From the NCBI RefSeq assembly GCF_016909495.1, contig NZ_JAFBFW010000006.1, positions 248,001-312,000 of the forward strand: a stretch of DNA of 64,000 nucleotides. Reading direction: 5' to 3'. A model generated the notes under the pieces. It did no database searches, had not been told where the DNA came from, and worked only from the letters and a program-made list of their open reading frames with translations. The translations under genes and the position numbers were made by a program. Positions 18,165 to 26,772 of the stretch are shown here, piece by piece (within the stretch, counting starts at the first letter, position 1; the number at the start of each line of letters is the position of its first letter). Source of the DNA: Pantoea coffeiphila. Its GTDB lineage: Bacteria; Pseudomonadota; Gammaproteobacteria; Enterobacterales; Enterobacteriaceae.

Positions 18165-19824
18165 TCGGGATGGATTCAGCCTGGCGTTCTGGCAGCAGGA
18201 GGCGCGGCGCATCCACTGGCAGCGCCCTTTCCGGCAGGTGGTGTCGCTAACGGAACAGGGGCCGCGCTGCCGCTGGTTCCCGGATGGCACCACGAATTTG
18301 TGCTTCAACGCGCTGGATCGCCATCTGGATCGGCGCGGGGAGCGATGCGCCATTATCCATCGCGATTATCAGGGGCAGACGCATCGCCTGAGCTATCGCG
18401 AACTGTGGCAGCAGGTCAATGCGCTGAGCAGCCTGATGATTCAGTGGGGGATAAAACCGGGCGACCGCGTATTGATCGCCCAGCCGATGACCCCGCAGGC
18501 CGCCGTGGCGATGCTGGCCTGTGCGCGTATTGGGGCGGTACACGTCGTGGTGTATTCCGCGATGACCGGCGATGCCCTGGCTCAGCGCATCGCGGCCTGC
18601 CGCCCTTTACTGCTGCTGCATCATGGCGACCCGCGCGGGCGCGACATTCTGCCGCCTGTTCCGCCCTCGTCAGAAACGATGCGGGTCGTTGATACCGCAA
18701 CGGCTGAGTTCGCTGAGCACCTCGCCCGGCACCAGGGGCAGATCACGCCCTGCGTGTGGCTGGAGTCCAGCCAACCGTCCCATATTCTGTTTACCTCCGG
18801 CACCACCGGCACGCCGAAAGGTATCGTGCGGGATACCGGCGGATATGCCGTTGCCCTGCTGGCGAGCCTGCATCATCTGTTCAGGCTCGGCGACGATGAA
18901 ATCTGCTTTACCTCAGCGGATGTCGGCTGGGTAACCGGGCACAGCTATGGGGTTTACGCGCCGCTGCTGGCGGGTTTAACCACGGTGATGTGCGAGGCCA
19001 GTCCGGCAAACGCCCCCGGCCAGAGCTGGTGGCAGATGATTGATGCGCTGGGCATCACACGCGTGCTGACCATTGCCGGTGCAATTCGTCTGGCACGGCA
19101 GCAGGGCGCGCCGCGCGGCCTTTCTTCCCTGCGCACCCTCTATCTTGCGGGGGAACCGCTGGATGATGCCACCGAACAATGGGTTAAAAATCATCTGGCG
19201 GTGAGATGTGAAAACCACTACTGGCAGACGGAATCCGGCTGGCCGCTGCTTGCCGGGGAAGGATCGGCGCTGAACGCCGTTTTTACCCGCCGGGTGGACA
19301 TTGTTCATCCGGGAACTTACCAGCCCTGCGCGGACGGCGTTGCCGGGCTGCTGGTGGTGCAAGACACATTAGGCCCCGGCGCGATGCTGACGTTATGGGA
19401 CGGCGATGAGGCGCACGACAGACAGTACTGGGTCAAAATTTCGAGGCGCTGGCATTACCTGACCCATGACTGCGCGGTCAGGAAAAATGGCCGGATTGTG
19501 GTGCGGGGCCGCATGGATGAAGTGATCAACGTTGGCGGCAAAAGGGTGGCAACGGCCGAAATCGAAAATGCGCTGACCGGGCTGGAGGGGATCGTGGAGG
19601 TGGTTGCGACCCGCGTACCGCATCATCTGCTGGGTGAAATGGTCGCGCTGCACGTGGTGACGAAGGACTTAGATGCGCAGCAGCAGGAGATATTGAAACA
19701 GCAGATCCGCGAAACGCTGACGGCGCGATGTGGGCGGCATGTGCTGCCTCGGCGGATCTATTTCCGGCAGTCGCTGCCTAAAACGTTTTCGGGGAAAATC
19801 GTCAGGCGAATGCTGGCGGTTTAA
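18139..19824 (+). CDS. AMP-forming acyl-CoA synthetase-like protein, last gene of Nit1C
   Basis: 561 residues from ATG 18139 (GGAG at 18124-18127); ATGs at 18145 and 18154 are alternatives. ANL-superfamily motifs are clear: phosphate loop LFTSGTTGTPKG, YWQTESGWPLL, the WDG.. and GRMDEVINVGGKRV hinge and A8 region, and the catalytic lysine in KTFSGKIVRRML. The closest look is acetyl/propionyl-CoA synthetase, though it is shorter than the usual 620-650 residues. It probably activates the acid released by the nitrilase or a precursor acid. A hairpin terminator follows at 19879. Confidence 0.88.
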   Translation: MTMLTMHDDRDGFSLAFWQQEARRIHWQRPFRQVVSLTEQGPRCRWFPDGTTNLCFNALDRHLDRRGERCAIIHRDYQGQTHRLSYRELWQQVNALSSLMIQWGIKPGDRVLIAQPMTPQAAVAMLACARIGAVHVVVYSAMTGDALAQRIAACRPLLLLHHGDPRGRDILPPVPPSSETMRVVDTATAEFAEHLARHQGQITPCVWLESSQPSHILFTSGTTGTPKGIVRDTGGYAVALLASLHHLFRLGDDEICFTSADVGWVTGHSYGVYAPLLAGLTTVMCEASPANAPGQSWWQMIDALGITRVLTIAGAIRLARQQGAPRGLSSLRTLYLAGEPLDDATEQWVKNHLAVRCENHYWQTESGWPLLAGEGSALNAVFTRRVDIVHPGTYQPCADGVAGLLVVQDTLGPGAMLTLWDGDEAHDRQYWVKISRRWHYLTHDCAVRKNGRIVVRGRMDEVINVGGKRVATAEIENALTGLEGIVEVVATRVPHHLLGEMVALHVVTKDLDAQQQEILKQQIRETLTARCGRHVLPRRIYFRQSLPKTFSGKIVRRMLAV

Positions 19825-19878
19825 ACGGGGAGAGCCGGGTGGGATTGCTGTGGCAGAGGCATTTTCGTGGGTTAAGAA

Positions 19879-19904
19879 CCGGTCATCCCGCTAAGGATGA
19901 CCGG
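19879..19904. terminator. Hairpin between Nit1C and gcd (convergent)
   Basis: CCGGTCATCC (19879-19888) pairs with GGATGACCGG (19895-19904) around a six-base loop. It is followed by CTTTCC on the + strand and TTCTTAA on the - strand. It sits between two convergent genes and probably serves both, although neither U-tract is strong. Confidence 0.65.
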
Positions 19905-19921
19905 CTTTCCAACCTGTTAAA

Positions 19922-22351
19922 TCACGGCAGTTTATAAGCAATTACGTAATCACCGCGATCCGGCGAATTACGCGCGCCGCCCGCGGAGATCAGCAGATAC
20001 TGCTGACCGTCTACCGGCGATTTGTAGCTGATTGGCGTGCCCTGGCTGCCGACCGGCAGGCGGGCCTTCCACACTTCTTTACCCGTTGAGGTATCGAAAG
20101 CGCGCAGATAGTAATCCTGCGTTGAGGCAATAAACACCAGGCCGCCCTGTGTGGCGAGCGTACCGCCGATGGTCGGCATACCAATAGGCATCTGCAGGCC
20201 AATTTTCACCCCAAACGGTCCGGTATCCTGGACGGTGCCAACCGGAACCTGCCAGGCAATTTTCTGCGTTTTCAGGTCAACGGCGGTCAGCGTGCCGAAC
20301 GGTGGCTTCTGGCAGGGGATTTCCAGCGGCGACATAAAGCGCACTTTCGCATTGATCGCATACGGTGTGCCTGACAGCGGCAGAGGGCGACTGATGGCCG
20401 CCGCTTCATTACCGTCGTTTTTCATGCCCTGGATTTCTGGCGAAGCCGGGATCAGCTGTACTTCCAGACCCACGCGCATATCGTTGAGAAACAGTAAATT
20501 ATTAACCGGATCGGTCGACAGGCCGCCCCAGTTCATACCGCCCAAAGAACCGGGCAGATTCAGTGAAGGATCGGTGCCCGGCGGGGTGAACAGCCCGTTG
20601 TAGCGTTTGGATTTAAACTGAATACGGCACAGCAGCTGATCGAACGGCGTTGCGCCCCACATATCCGACTCTTTCAGCACATCCGCGCCAATGGTCGGCA
20701 TGCCAACGGAGAAGGGCTGCGTCGGCGAGTAGTTTTCATCCGGGATCTGCCCCTGGGTGACCGGGCGCTCTTCCACTTTGGTCAGCGGCTTGCCGGTTGC
20801 ACGATCCAGAACAAACAGCTGGCCTGACTTGGTGCCGAAAATCAGCGCCGGCGTTTTTTTACCGTCCGCACCCGGGAAATCAGAGAAGGACGGCTGCATC
20901 GGAACATCGAAGTCCCACAGATCGTTGTGAACGGTCTGATAGACCCATTTTACCCGGCCCGTGCTGGCATCAACCGCCACCATCGACGCACCGAACTTAC
21001 GGTCCAGATCGTTATGCTTGACGCCCCATAAATCCACCGCTGCGCTGCCGGTTGGCATATACACGGTGTTCGAATGGCTGTCGTAAGACATCGGTGCCCA
21101 GACGTTCGGCGTGGAGCGGGTATAGGTTTTATCCCCCTCCGGTGCCTGTTTCTGCTCAGGGTTACCCGGGTCAAACGCCCAGCGCAGCTGGCCGGTGATC
21201 ACATCGAAGCCACGAATGACGCCACCGGGCATATCGGTCGCCACGTTATCCGCCACGCGGCCACCGATAACCACGGTGGTGCCCGCCAGCGTCGGTGCGG
21301 AGGTCGGATAATATTCGCCTTTGTCCGCGCCTTTGCCCATATGGTCGCTCAGGCTGACCCGGCCGTTGTTGCCAAAGTCATGGCAGAACTCACCGGTGTC
21401 GGCATCAAGGGCGATCAGCTCAGGCGTGACGCTGTTCATCAGAATGCGGCGCTGACACTGTGCCGCTGCCGGCACTGAGACGCTGGCGACCGGTGTGGAG
21501 TCCGGCATATCAGGCTGCTTTAACGGTGCCTGGGCATCGAAGTAGGCGAGCCCACGGCAGCGCATCCACTTTTTCTGCTTCGCGTTGATTTCCGTTTTCC
21601 ACAGCTCTTTACCAGTGGTGGCATCAACGGCAATCACGTTGTTATGCGGGGTACATAAGAAGATACGGTTACCGATCTGCAAAGGCGTCTGCTGATCTTC
21701 TGCGCCGCCGCCGTTAGGGCTGACGGGGATATCCCCGGTGCGGTAGGTCCAGGCGACCTGCAGGTTTTTCACATTGTCGCGGGTGATCTGGTCCAGCGCG
21801 ACAAAGCGCGAACCGCCCGAGGTGTTGCCATAATTGTCCCAGTTGACCTGCTCTTCGCCCGGCTTCACTTTCACCAGCGGCAGAGACTCACCCGACGCGC
21901 TGATGGGTGCATGAGGGATAAACATCCCGCCCAGAGTCGCGCCGAAGGCGATCGCCAGCACCCCCGCCAGCGATGCGGAGAATTTCCAGCAGGCTTTTTT
22001 ACCCGACCGCTTCAGCAGGAGCGGCAGTGACAGCGCCACTAAAATGCCAAATCCGGCCAGCGTCAGCAGCCTTGAGACCAGCGGCCAGAAATCCAGGCCC
22101 ACGTCCCACAGCGCCCAGATACCCGTGCCCACCAGCACTGCGCCATACAGCACCGCGCCGCTAACACGCTGGCGGATAATCTGGATGCCAGAGACCAACA
22201 GCGCGATTCCCGCTATCAGGAAGTAGGCGCTGCCGTGCAGGCTGACCAGCTGCCAGCCGAAGTAGATGAAGAAAGCGGCCATCAGCAGAATGATGGCACC
22301 CAAAACTGACAGCCAAACGGCCGCCGCTTTGGTGTTTTTGTGACCCGACAT
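19922..22351 (-). CDS. gcd: Membrane-bound PQQ-dependent glucose dehydrogenase
   Basis: 809 residues, close to the usual length of about 796. Five membrane segments fill residues about 10-160. The periplasmic quinoprotein propeller follows, starting GEEQVNWDNYGNTSGGSRFVALDQIT, with the typical AWTYRTGDIP, the repeated DATTGKELWK/DASTGRVKWV blades, WDFDVPMQPSF and PVGSQGTPISYKSP. It oxidises glucose to gluconolactone in the periplasm and passes electrons to ubiquinone, acidifying the medium and dissolving phosphate. No pqq biosynthesis genes are in the window. It stands alone, convergent with Nit1C. Confidence 0.97.
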   Translation of the reverse strand: MSGHKNTKAAAVWLSVLGAIILLMAAFFIYFGWQLVSLHGSAYFLIAGIALLVSGIQIIRQRVSGAVLYGAVLVGTGIWALWDVGLDFWPLVSRLLTLAGFGILVALSLPLLLKRSGKKACWKFSASLAGVLAIAFGATLGGMFIPHAPISASGESLPLVKVKPGEEQVNWDNYGNTSGGSRFVALDQITRDNVKNLQVAWTYRTGDIPVSPNGGGAEDQQTPLQIGNRIFLCTPHNNVIAVDATTGKELWKTEINAKQKKWMRCRGLAYFDAQAPLKQPDMPDSTPVASVSVPAAAQCQRRILMNSVTPELIALDADTGEFCHDFGNNGRVSLSDHMGKGADKGEYYPTSAPTLAGTTVVIGGRVADNVATDMPGGVIRGFDVITGQLRWAFDPGNPEQKQAPEGDKTYTRSTPNVWAPMSYDSHSNTVYMPTGSAAVDLWGVKHNDLDRKFGASMVAVDASTGRVKWVYQTVHNDLWDFDVPMQPSFSDFPGADGKKTPALIFGTKSGQLFVLDRATGKPLTKVEERPVTQGQIPDENYSPTQPFSVGMPTIGADVLKESDMWGATPFDQLLCRIQFKSKRYNGLFTPPGTDPSLNLPGSLGGMNWGGLSTDPVNNLLFLNDMRVGLEVQLIPASPEIQGMKNDGNEAAAISRPLPLSGTPYAINAKVRFMSPLEIPCQKPPFGTLTAVDLKTQKIAWQVPVGTVQDTGPFGVKIGLQMPIGMPTIGGTLATQGGLVFIASTQDYYLRAFDTSTGKEVWKARLPVGSQGTPISYKSPVDGQQYLLISAGGARNSPDRGDYVIAYKLP

Positions 22352-22531
22352 AATTGTTCCCTTAGGTGTAACTCATGCGCTAACGACAAGGCTAAAGCCT
22401 TACAAAAAGTAAGGATTGTTAATCACATGTAAAAAAGAGCCGCAATGTTAGTTTTTTTTTAAAATAAAGGCCATCGAACTTTGAGTAGATGTGCATACAT
22501 ACACCGCTGCTCCGTCATGGTGCGAAAGCCT

Positions 22532-22592
22532 GCACTTTGCACACTTTCATGACAATTGACGGCGCGTTAGCGGTGTTTTATGTGCAAAGTGC
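22532..22592. promoter_or_regulatory. Inverted repeat upstream of codB; candidate PucR operator
   Basis: GCACTTTGCAC at 22532-22542 and its exact reverse complement GTGCAAAGTGC at 22582-22592 are 50 bases apart (about five helical turns). Half-sites CACTTT/CACTTTGC recur next to each arm (22541-22547 and 22594-22600). They lie about 95-150 bases before codB in the gcd-codB intergenic region (22352-22684), which otherwise holds no gene. The PucR-type regulator of this operon is the natural candidate to bind. Confidence 0.6.
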
Positions 22593-22684
22593 CCACTTTG
22601 CTATGTGGCCTCTGCCCGGATAAATTTGGCATATCTCTTGCTGCTACTGGCATAGCCATTCAGACAGCCACTCAGAGGTTAACT

Positions 22685-23953
22685 ATGTCAAACAGCAATG
22701 ATTTCCCGCTCGTCGAAGCGCCCGCCTCGGGGCGCAAGGGTGTATTTTCGATTTCCATGGTCCTGTTCAGCTTCACGTTCTTTACCGGTACGATGTTCGC
22801 GGGAGGGAAACTTGGCGTCTCGTTTTCCATTGTTAACCTGCTGTGGATTGCCGTGATTGGTAACCTGCTGCTGGCCCTCTATGCTGCGTCGCTCGGCTGG
22901 ATCGCGGCCCGCAGCGGGCTGAATACCGTGCTAATGGGGCGTTTCTGCTTCGGAGAAATCGGCAGCAAGCTGGCGGATTTTATCCTGGGCTTCGCTGAGC
23001 TGGGCTGGTACGCCTGGGGGACGGCGACCGTGGCTATTTCACTGGTCAAAATCCTCGGCATACCCGAGGTGATGACCGTTCCGCTGATGATCCTGTTCGG
23101 TATTCTGTTCTGCGTCACCGCGCTGGTGGGCTACAAGGGGCTGGATGCGTTGTCCCGCGTGTCTGTGCCGCTGATGTTTATTCTGCTGGTGATATCGATG
23201 TATATCGCTGCTCATCACGCCGGTGGCTGGCAGGCGATGACCCGGATCGAGCCGAACGCCAGCGAAACCATGACCTGGTCGGCGGCGATTACCATGGTAT
23301 TCGGCACCTTCGCCAGCGGCGCGACCCAGGCGACAAACTGGACGCGCCTGGCCCGCTCCAGCCGTACCGCCATTGTGGCCAGTATGAGCAGCTTCCTGAT
23401 GGGTAACGGACTGATGATTGTGGCCGGAGCCTGGTGTGCGATCGTTTACCAGCAGGCCGATATCGTCGAGGTACTGATTTTGCAGGGGCTGTCCGCCGCT
23501 GCGGTGGTGATGCTGTGCCTCAACCTGCTGACGATCCAGGGGCCGACGATTTATAACGTCTCGGCGGCCGCCTGCCATCTGCTGCGCAGCGAACGCCGCC
23601 GCACCCTGACGGTCGTTTCCGCCGGGGTCGGTATTCTGCTGGCGATTGGCGGTATGTATGAAATGCTGATCCCGTTCCTGGTGCTGCTGGGCAGCATCAT
23701 TCCACCGATCGGCGGCGTAATTCTCGCCGACTACTGGTTCTATCGTGGCGGCCGCTATCCTTTACTGCACACGGCCCGCTTACCGCGCTTTAACTGGTCG
23801 GGGCTTGGTGCCTATGCGGTGGGCGCCGTTGCGGCTTATTTGTCGCCCTGGATCGCTCCGCTGGTGGGTATCAGCGTTTCCGCGCTGGTCTATATTGCTC
23901 TGACCCGCCTCGGCAAACGCCAGCCCGCCGCCGATTCGGTCGCGGAGCAGTAA
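22685..23953 (+). CDS. codB: Cytosine permease
   Basis: 422 residues from ATG 22685 (AGAGGTTAACT upstream); the frame is open further up, but the MSNSNDFPLVEAPASGRKG start matches the family. About 12 membrane spans of the NCS1 family are visible, with MFAGGKLGVSFSIVNLLWIAVIGN and FGTFASGATQATNWTRLARSSRTA characteristic of CodB. It imports cytosine with protons or sodium. It is followed two bases later by the regulator gene and then codA, so uptake and deamination are one unit. Confidence 0.94.
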   Translation: MSNSNDFPLVEAPASGRKGVFSISMVLFSFTFFTGTMFAGGKLGVSFSIVNLLWIAVIGNLLLALYAASLGWIAARSGLNTVLMGRFCFGEIGSKLADFILGFAELGWYAWGTATVAISLVKILGIPEVMTVPLMILFGILFCVTALVGYKGLDALSRVSVPLMFILLVISMYIAAHHAGGWQAMTRIEPNASETMTWSAAITMVFGTFASGATQATNWTRLARSSRTAIVASMSSFLMGNGLMIVAGAWCAIVYQQADIVEVLILQGLSAAAVVMLCLNLLTIQGPTIYNVSAAACHLLRSERRRTLTVVSAGVGILLAIGGMYEMLIPFLVLLGSIIPPIGGVILADYWFYRGGRYPLLHTARLPRFNWSGLGAYAVGAVAAYLSPWIAPLVGISVSALVYIALTRLGKRQPAADSVAEQ

Positions 23954-23955
23954 GC

Positions 23956-25191
23956 ATGAGCCTGACGCTAAGCGATATCCTTGCGCTGGACGGGCTTTCC
24001 GCCATGCGGCTGCGCGCGGGCGGGCAGGGGTTGCAGCTGGCGGTGCGCTGGTACTACGTGGCGGAAAACGAAACTATCGCCGACTGGATCATGGGGGGAG
24101 AGCTGGTGTTTATCACCGGCATCAATCATCCCCGCGATGAGGATAATCTGATCCAGCTGCTGATGGAGGGCAAACAGCGCGGGATCGCCGGCATGGTGAT
24201 CCTCACCGGTGACGCCTATATTCAGTCAATCCCGCCGCGCCTTATCGCACTGGCCGACGAACTGGGTATTCCGCTGATCGAGCAGCCCTATTTACTGAAG
24301 ATGGTGATCGTGACCGAGCGCATCGGCACCGCCCTGGTACGCAGCGAAAATGCCCTGCAGTCGCAGCGCGATATTCTGATGCAGCTGTTAACCGGAGATT
24401 ATCCCGATTTGCAGATGCTACAGCAGCGCGCAATCCATCAGCAGCTGGATTTCACCCGCCCGCTGCGCGTGGCGGCACTGCGCCTTGAGGGGATACAAAA
24501 CCTGTTTCGCCAGTTTCCCCCCGAGCAGGCCGAAGCCTGGCTACAGCAGGCGCGCCGTACTCTTCGCCAGCGCCTGCAGCAGCAGCTGAACCAGCAGGGC
24601 AACAGCTTTCCGCTGGTCGAGCGCGGCAATATGTTTATCTTTCTGCTGCCGGACGAGGAAGATGATTTTTATCAGCAGAAAACGTGGTTGCAGCAGTGGC
24701 TGCGTGAACTGGCGGAAGGCAATGAGGGGCTGTCGCTGCTGTGCGGCCTGTCGGCGAAGGTGCAGCAGTTGCAGGACTATCAGCGCGCGCTGTCGCAGGC
24801 GCGTCAGGCGCTGGATCTGAGTGAAAACCTGCGCCCGGCGCAGCGCATCAGCGACTATCAGCAGCTGGGGTTTATCAAGCTGCTCTCTGCCATTAACGAC
24901 CCGGCGCTGCTGAGTGATTTTATGCATGACCACCTCGGCTGCCTGATAGAGCGCGACCGCAAAAGCCCCTGGCTGCTGATGGAGACGCTGGAAACGCTGT
25001 TCCAGGAGAACGGCAACGTGGTCAGGGCCGCCGAGCGGTTGGGCATCCACCGCAATACCCTGCATCAACGCATTCAACGTATTGAAAAGCTGACCGGCTA
25101 TGCGATCGGTCATCCACAGTTCCATCTCAACGCCTCGGTCGCGCTGACGATCTGGCGTATGTCACAAAACCATTTACGGGAACATCTATGA
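23956..25191 (+). CDS. PucR-family transcriptional regulator inside the cod operon
   Basis: 411 residues. The N-terminal PucR domain (about 1-125) reads MSLTLSDILALDGLSAMRLRAGGQGL...VRWYYVAENETIADWIMGGELVFITG, typical of purine-catabolism regulators. The C-terminal HTH_30 domain (ETLFQENGNVVRAAERLGIHRNTLHQRIQRIEKLTG) binds DNA. The position between codB and codA, with ATGA overlap into codA, indicates that it controls this operon, perhaps sensing cytosine, uracil or nitrogen status. In E. coli, codBA lacks such an internal regulator. Confidence 0.92.
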   Translation: MSLTLSDILALDGLSAMRLRAGGQGLQLAVRWYYVAENETIADWIMGGELVFITGINHPRDEDNLIQLLMEGKQRGIAGMVILTGDAYIQSIPPRLIALADELGIPLIEQPYLLKMVIVTERIGTALVRSENALQSQRDILMQLLTGDYPDLQMLQQRAIHQQLDFTRPLRVAALRLEGIQNLFRQFPPEQAEAWLQQARRTLRQRLQQQLNQQGNSFPLVERGNMFIFLLPDEEDDFYQQKTWLQQWLRELAEGNEGLSLLCGLSAKVQQLQDYQRALSQARQALDLSENLRPAQRISDYQQLGFIKLLSAINDPALLSDFMHDHLGCLIERDRKSPWLLMETLETLFQENGNVVRAAERLGIHRNTLHQRIQRIEKLTGYAIGHPQFHLNASVALTIWRMSQNHLREHL

Positions 25192-26426
25192 AACTAATCA
25201 ACGCGCGCCTGCGCCATAAAGCATCACTCTATACCCTTGAATTAACTGACGGCGTGATTAACCGCATCACCGAGCAGACCTCCGTGCAGGTGGCCGGGGC
25301 CGACGATCTCGACGCACAGCAAAAGCTGGTTATCCCGCCGTTTGTTGAGCCGCACATCCATCTTGACGCCACGCTGACGGCGGGCGAGCCGGAGTGGAAC
25401 CGGAGCGGCACGCTGTTCGAAGGGATCGCCCGCTGGAGCCAGCGCAAACAGACCGTCACGATTGAAGATACGCGCCAGCGCGCGCTGAAAACCATTGGTA
25501 TGCTGCGCGATAATGGCGTGCAGCACGTTCGTACTCATATTGATGTTACCGACCCCTCCCTGACGGCGCTTGAGGCCATGCTGGCCGTGAAAAAAGAGGC
25601 CGCTCATCTTATTGACCTGCAAATCGTGGCGTTCCCGCAGGAGGGCATTGAATCCTTCCCCGACGGCCGCGCGCTGATGACCCGCGCCATTGAGATGGGT
25701 GCCGACGTGGTGGGCGGCATTCCACACTACGAATTCACCCGCGAAAAGGGCATCAGTTCGCTGGCTTTCCTGATGGACCTGGCCGAGCGCCACGACTGCC
25801 TGGTCGACGTGCACTGCGATGAAATCGACGATCCGCAGTCGCGCTTCCTGGAAGTGCTGGCGGAAGAAGCCCGGGTGCGCGGGATAGGGGCGAAAGTAAC
25901 CGCCAGCCATACCTGCGCCATGGGATCTTACGACAACGCTTACTGCTCCAAGCTGTTCCGCTTGCTTAAGGCGTCGGGCATTAACTTTATCTCCTGCCCA
26001 ACGGAGAGCATTCATTTACAGGGCCGCTTCGACACCTGGCCGAAACGTCGCGGCGTCACGCGGGTGGCGGAACTGGACCGTGCCGGGATCAACGTCTGCT
26101 TTGCGCAGGACTCCATCCAGGACCCGTGGTATCCGCTGGGCAACGGCAACATCATGCGCATCCTTGATGCCGGTCTGCATATCTGCCACATGCTGGGGTA
26201 TGACGATTTGCAGCGCTGCCTCGACCTGATTACCGATAACAGCGCGCGGGCGATGTGCCTCGGGGATAATTACGGCATTGTCGAAGGACGCCCGGCGAAC
26301 CTGCTGATCCTGGATGCCGAAAATGACTACGATGCGGTGTGCCGTCAGGCCCGGGTGCTGACCTCGATTCGACACGGCAAAATTATTATGCAGCGCCAGC
26401 CGGAACGGATTGGCTATCCCGAGTGA
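25188..26426 (+). CDS. codA: Cytosine deaminase
   Basis: 412 residues of the amidohydrolase superfamily. Metal ligands appear in order: EPHIHLDATLT (His-x-His), the histidine in VDVHCDEIDDP (with the general-acid glutamate), SHTCAM and FAQDSIQDPW (Asp). It converts cytosine to uracil and ammonia in the cytoplasm. It also closely resembles isoguanine-acting relatives, but the CodB-type permease in the same operon makes cytosine the likely substrate. It is the last gene of the GC-rich block; composition changes just downstream. Confidence 0.95.
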   Translation: MKLINARLRHKASLYTLELTDGVINRITEQTSVQVAGADDLDAQQKLVIPPFVEPHIHLDATLTAGEPEWNRSGTLFEGIARWSQRKQTVTIEDTRQRALKTIGMLRDNGVQHVRTHIDVTDPSLTALEAMLAVKKEAAHLIDLQIVAFPQEGIESFPDGRALMTRAIEMGADVVGGIPHYEFTREKGISSLAFLMDLAERHDCLVDVHCDEIDDPQSRFLEVLAEEARVRGIGAKVTASHTCAMGSYDNAYCSKLFRLLKASGINFISCPTESIHLQGRFDTWPKRRGVTRVAELDRAGINVCFAQDSIQDPWYPLGNGNIMRILDAGLHICHMLGYDDLQRCLDLITDNSARAMCLGDNYGIVEGRPANLLILDAENDYDAVCRQARVLTSIRHGKIIMQRQPERIGYPE

Positions 26427-26772
26427 TGCATGGCGGTGGCCCCCGACGAGACGGTCGTTGCGATGCATTTATCTTTTGGGGAGCGGCCAGTGAAGATGCC
26501 GGTATCAACGACCACAGCCCCAGTGGACATTTTTCAAATCCTGAAAGGGAAGGATCAGTTCCATGTTCAAAAGCATATCTCATGAAGGATTATGAAATAC
26601 GGTATGCACGTCGTTAATTCCGGCGGCATTAAGATCGGCCAACTATTTTTTGTAGACATTTCAGCTCCTGATTAACTAGCGGTGGGGAAGGAGGGTGTTC
26701 TTCCCCACCCATGTGCAGACCGTCGTAAATCTCGGCACATTCGCGCCCGCGGGAAATACGTTCCTGGCTACT
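26427..26772. other. Junction region with short frames and a GC-rich hairpin; left edge of the AT-richer block
   Basis: No established gene. A 31-codon frame from GTG 26490 (GGGGAG upstream; MKMPVSTTTAPVDIFQILKG...) ends at 26585. A 27-codon frame from ATG 26592 (GAAGG just before; MKYGMHVVNSGGIKIGQLFF...) ends at 26675. Both look like the start or debris of genes broken at a junction. GGTGGGGAAG (26681-26690) pairs with CTTCCCCACC (26700-26709) in a 10-bp hairpin without a U-tract; it lies 63 bases beyond the aspA stop and may end that transcript. Confidence 0.4.

Noticed and set aside
19922..22351. Long + strand frames inside gcd
   Set aside because: They lie opposite a clear quinoprotein gene and have arginine- and proline-rich shadow composition.
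26592..26675. PqqA-like precursor peptide near gcd
   Set aside because: The peptide lacks the conserved E-x3-Y core and no pqqB-E genes are present.
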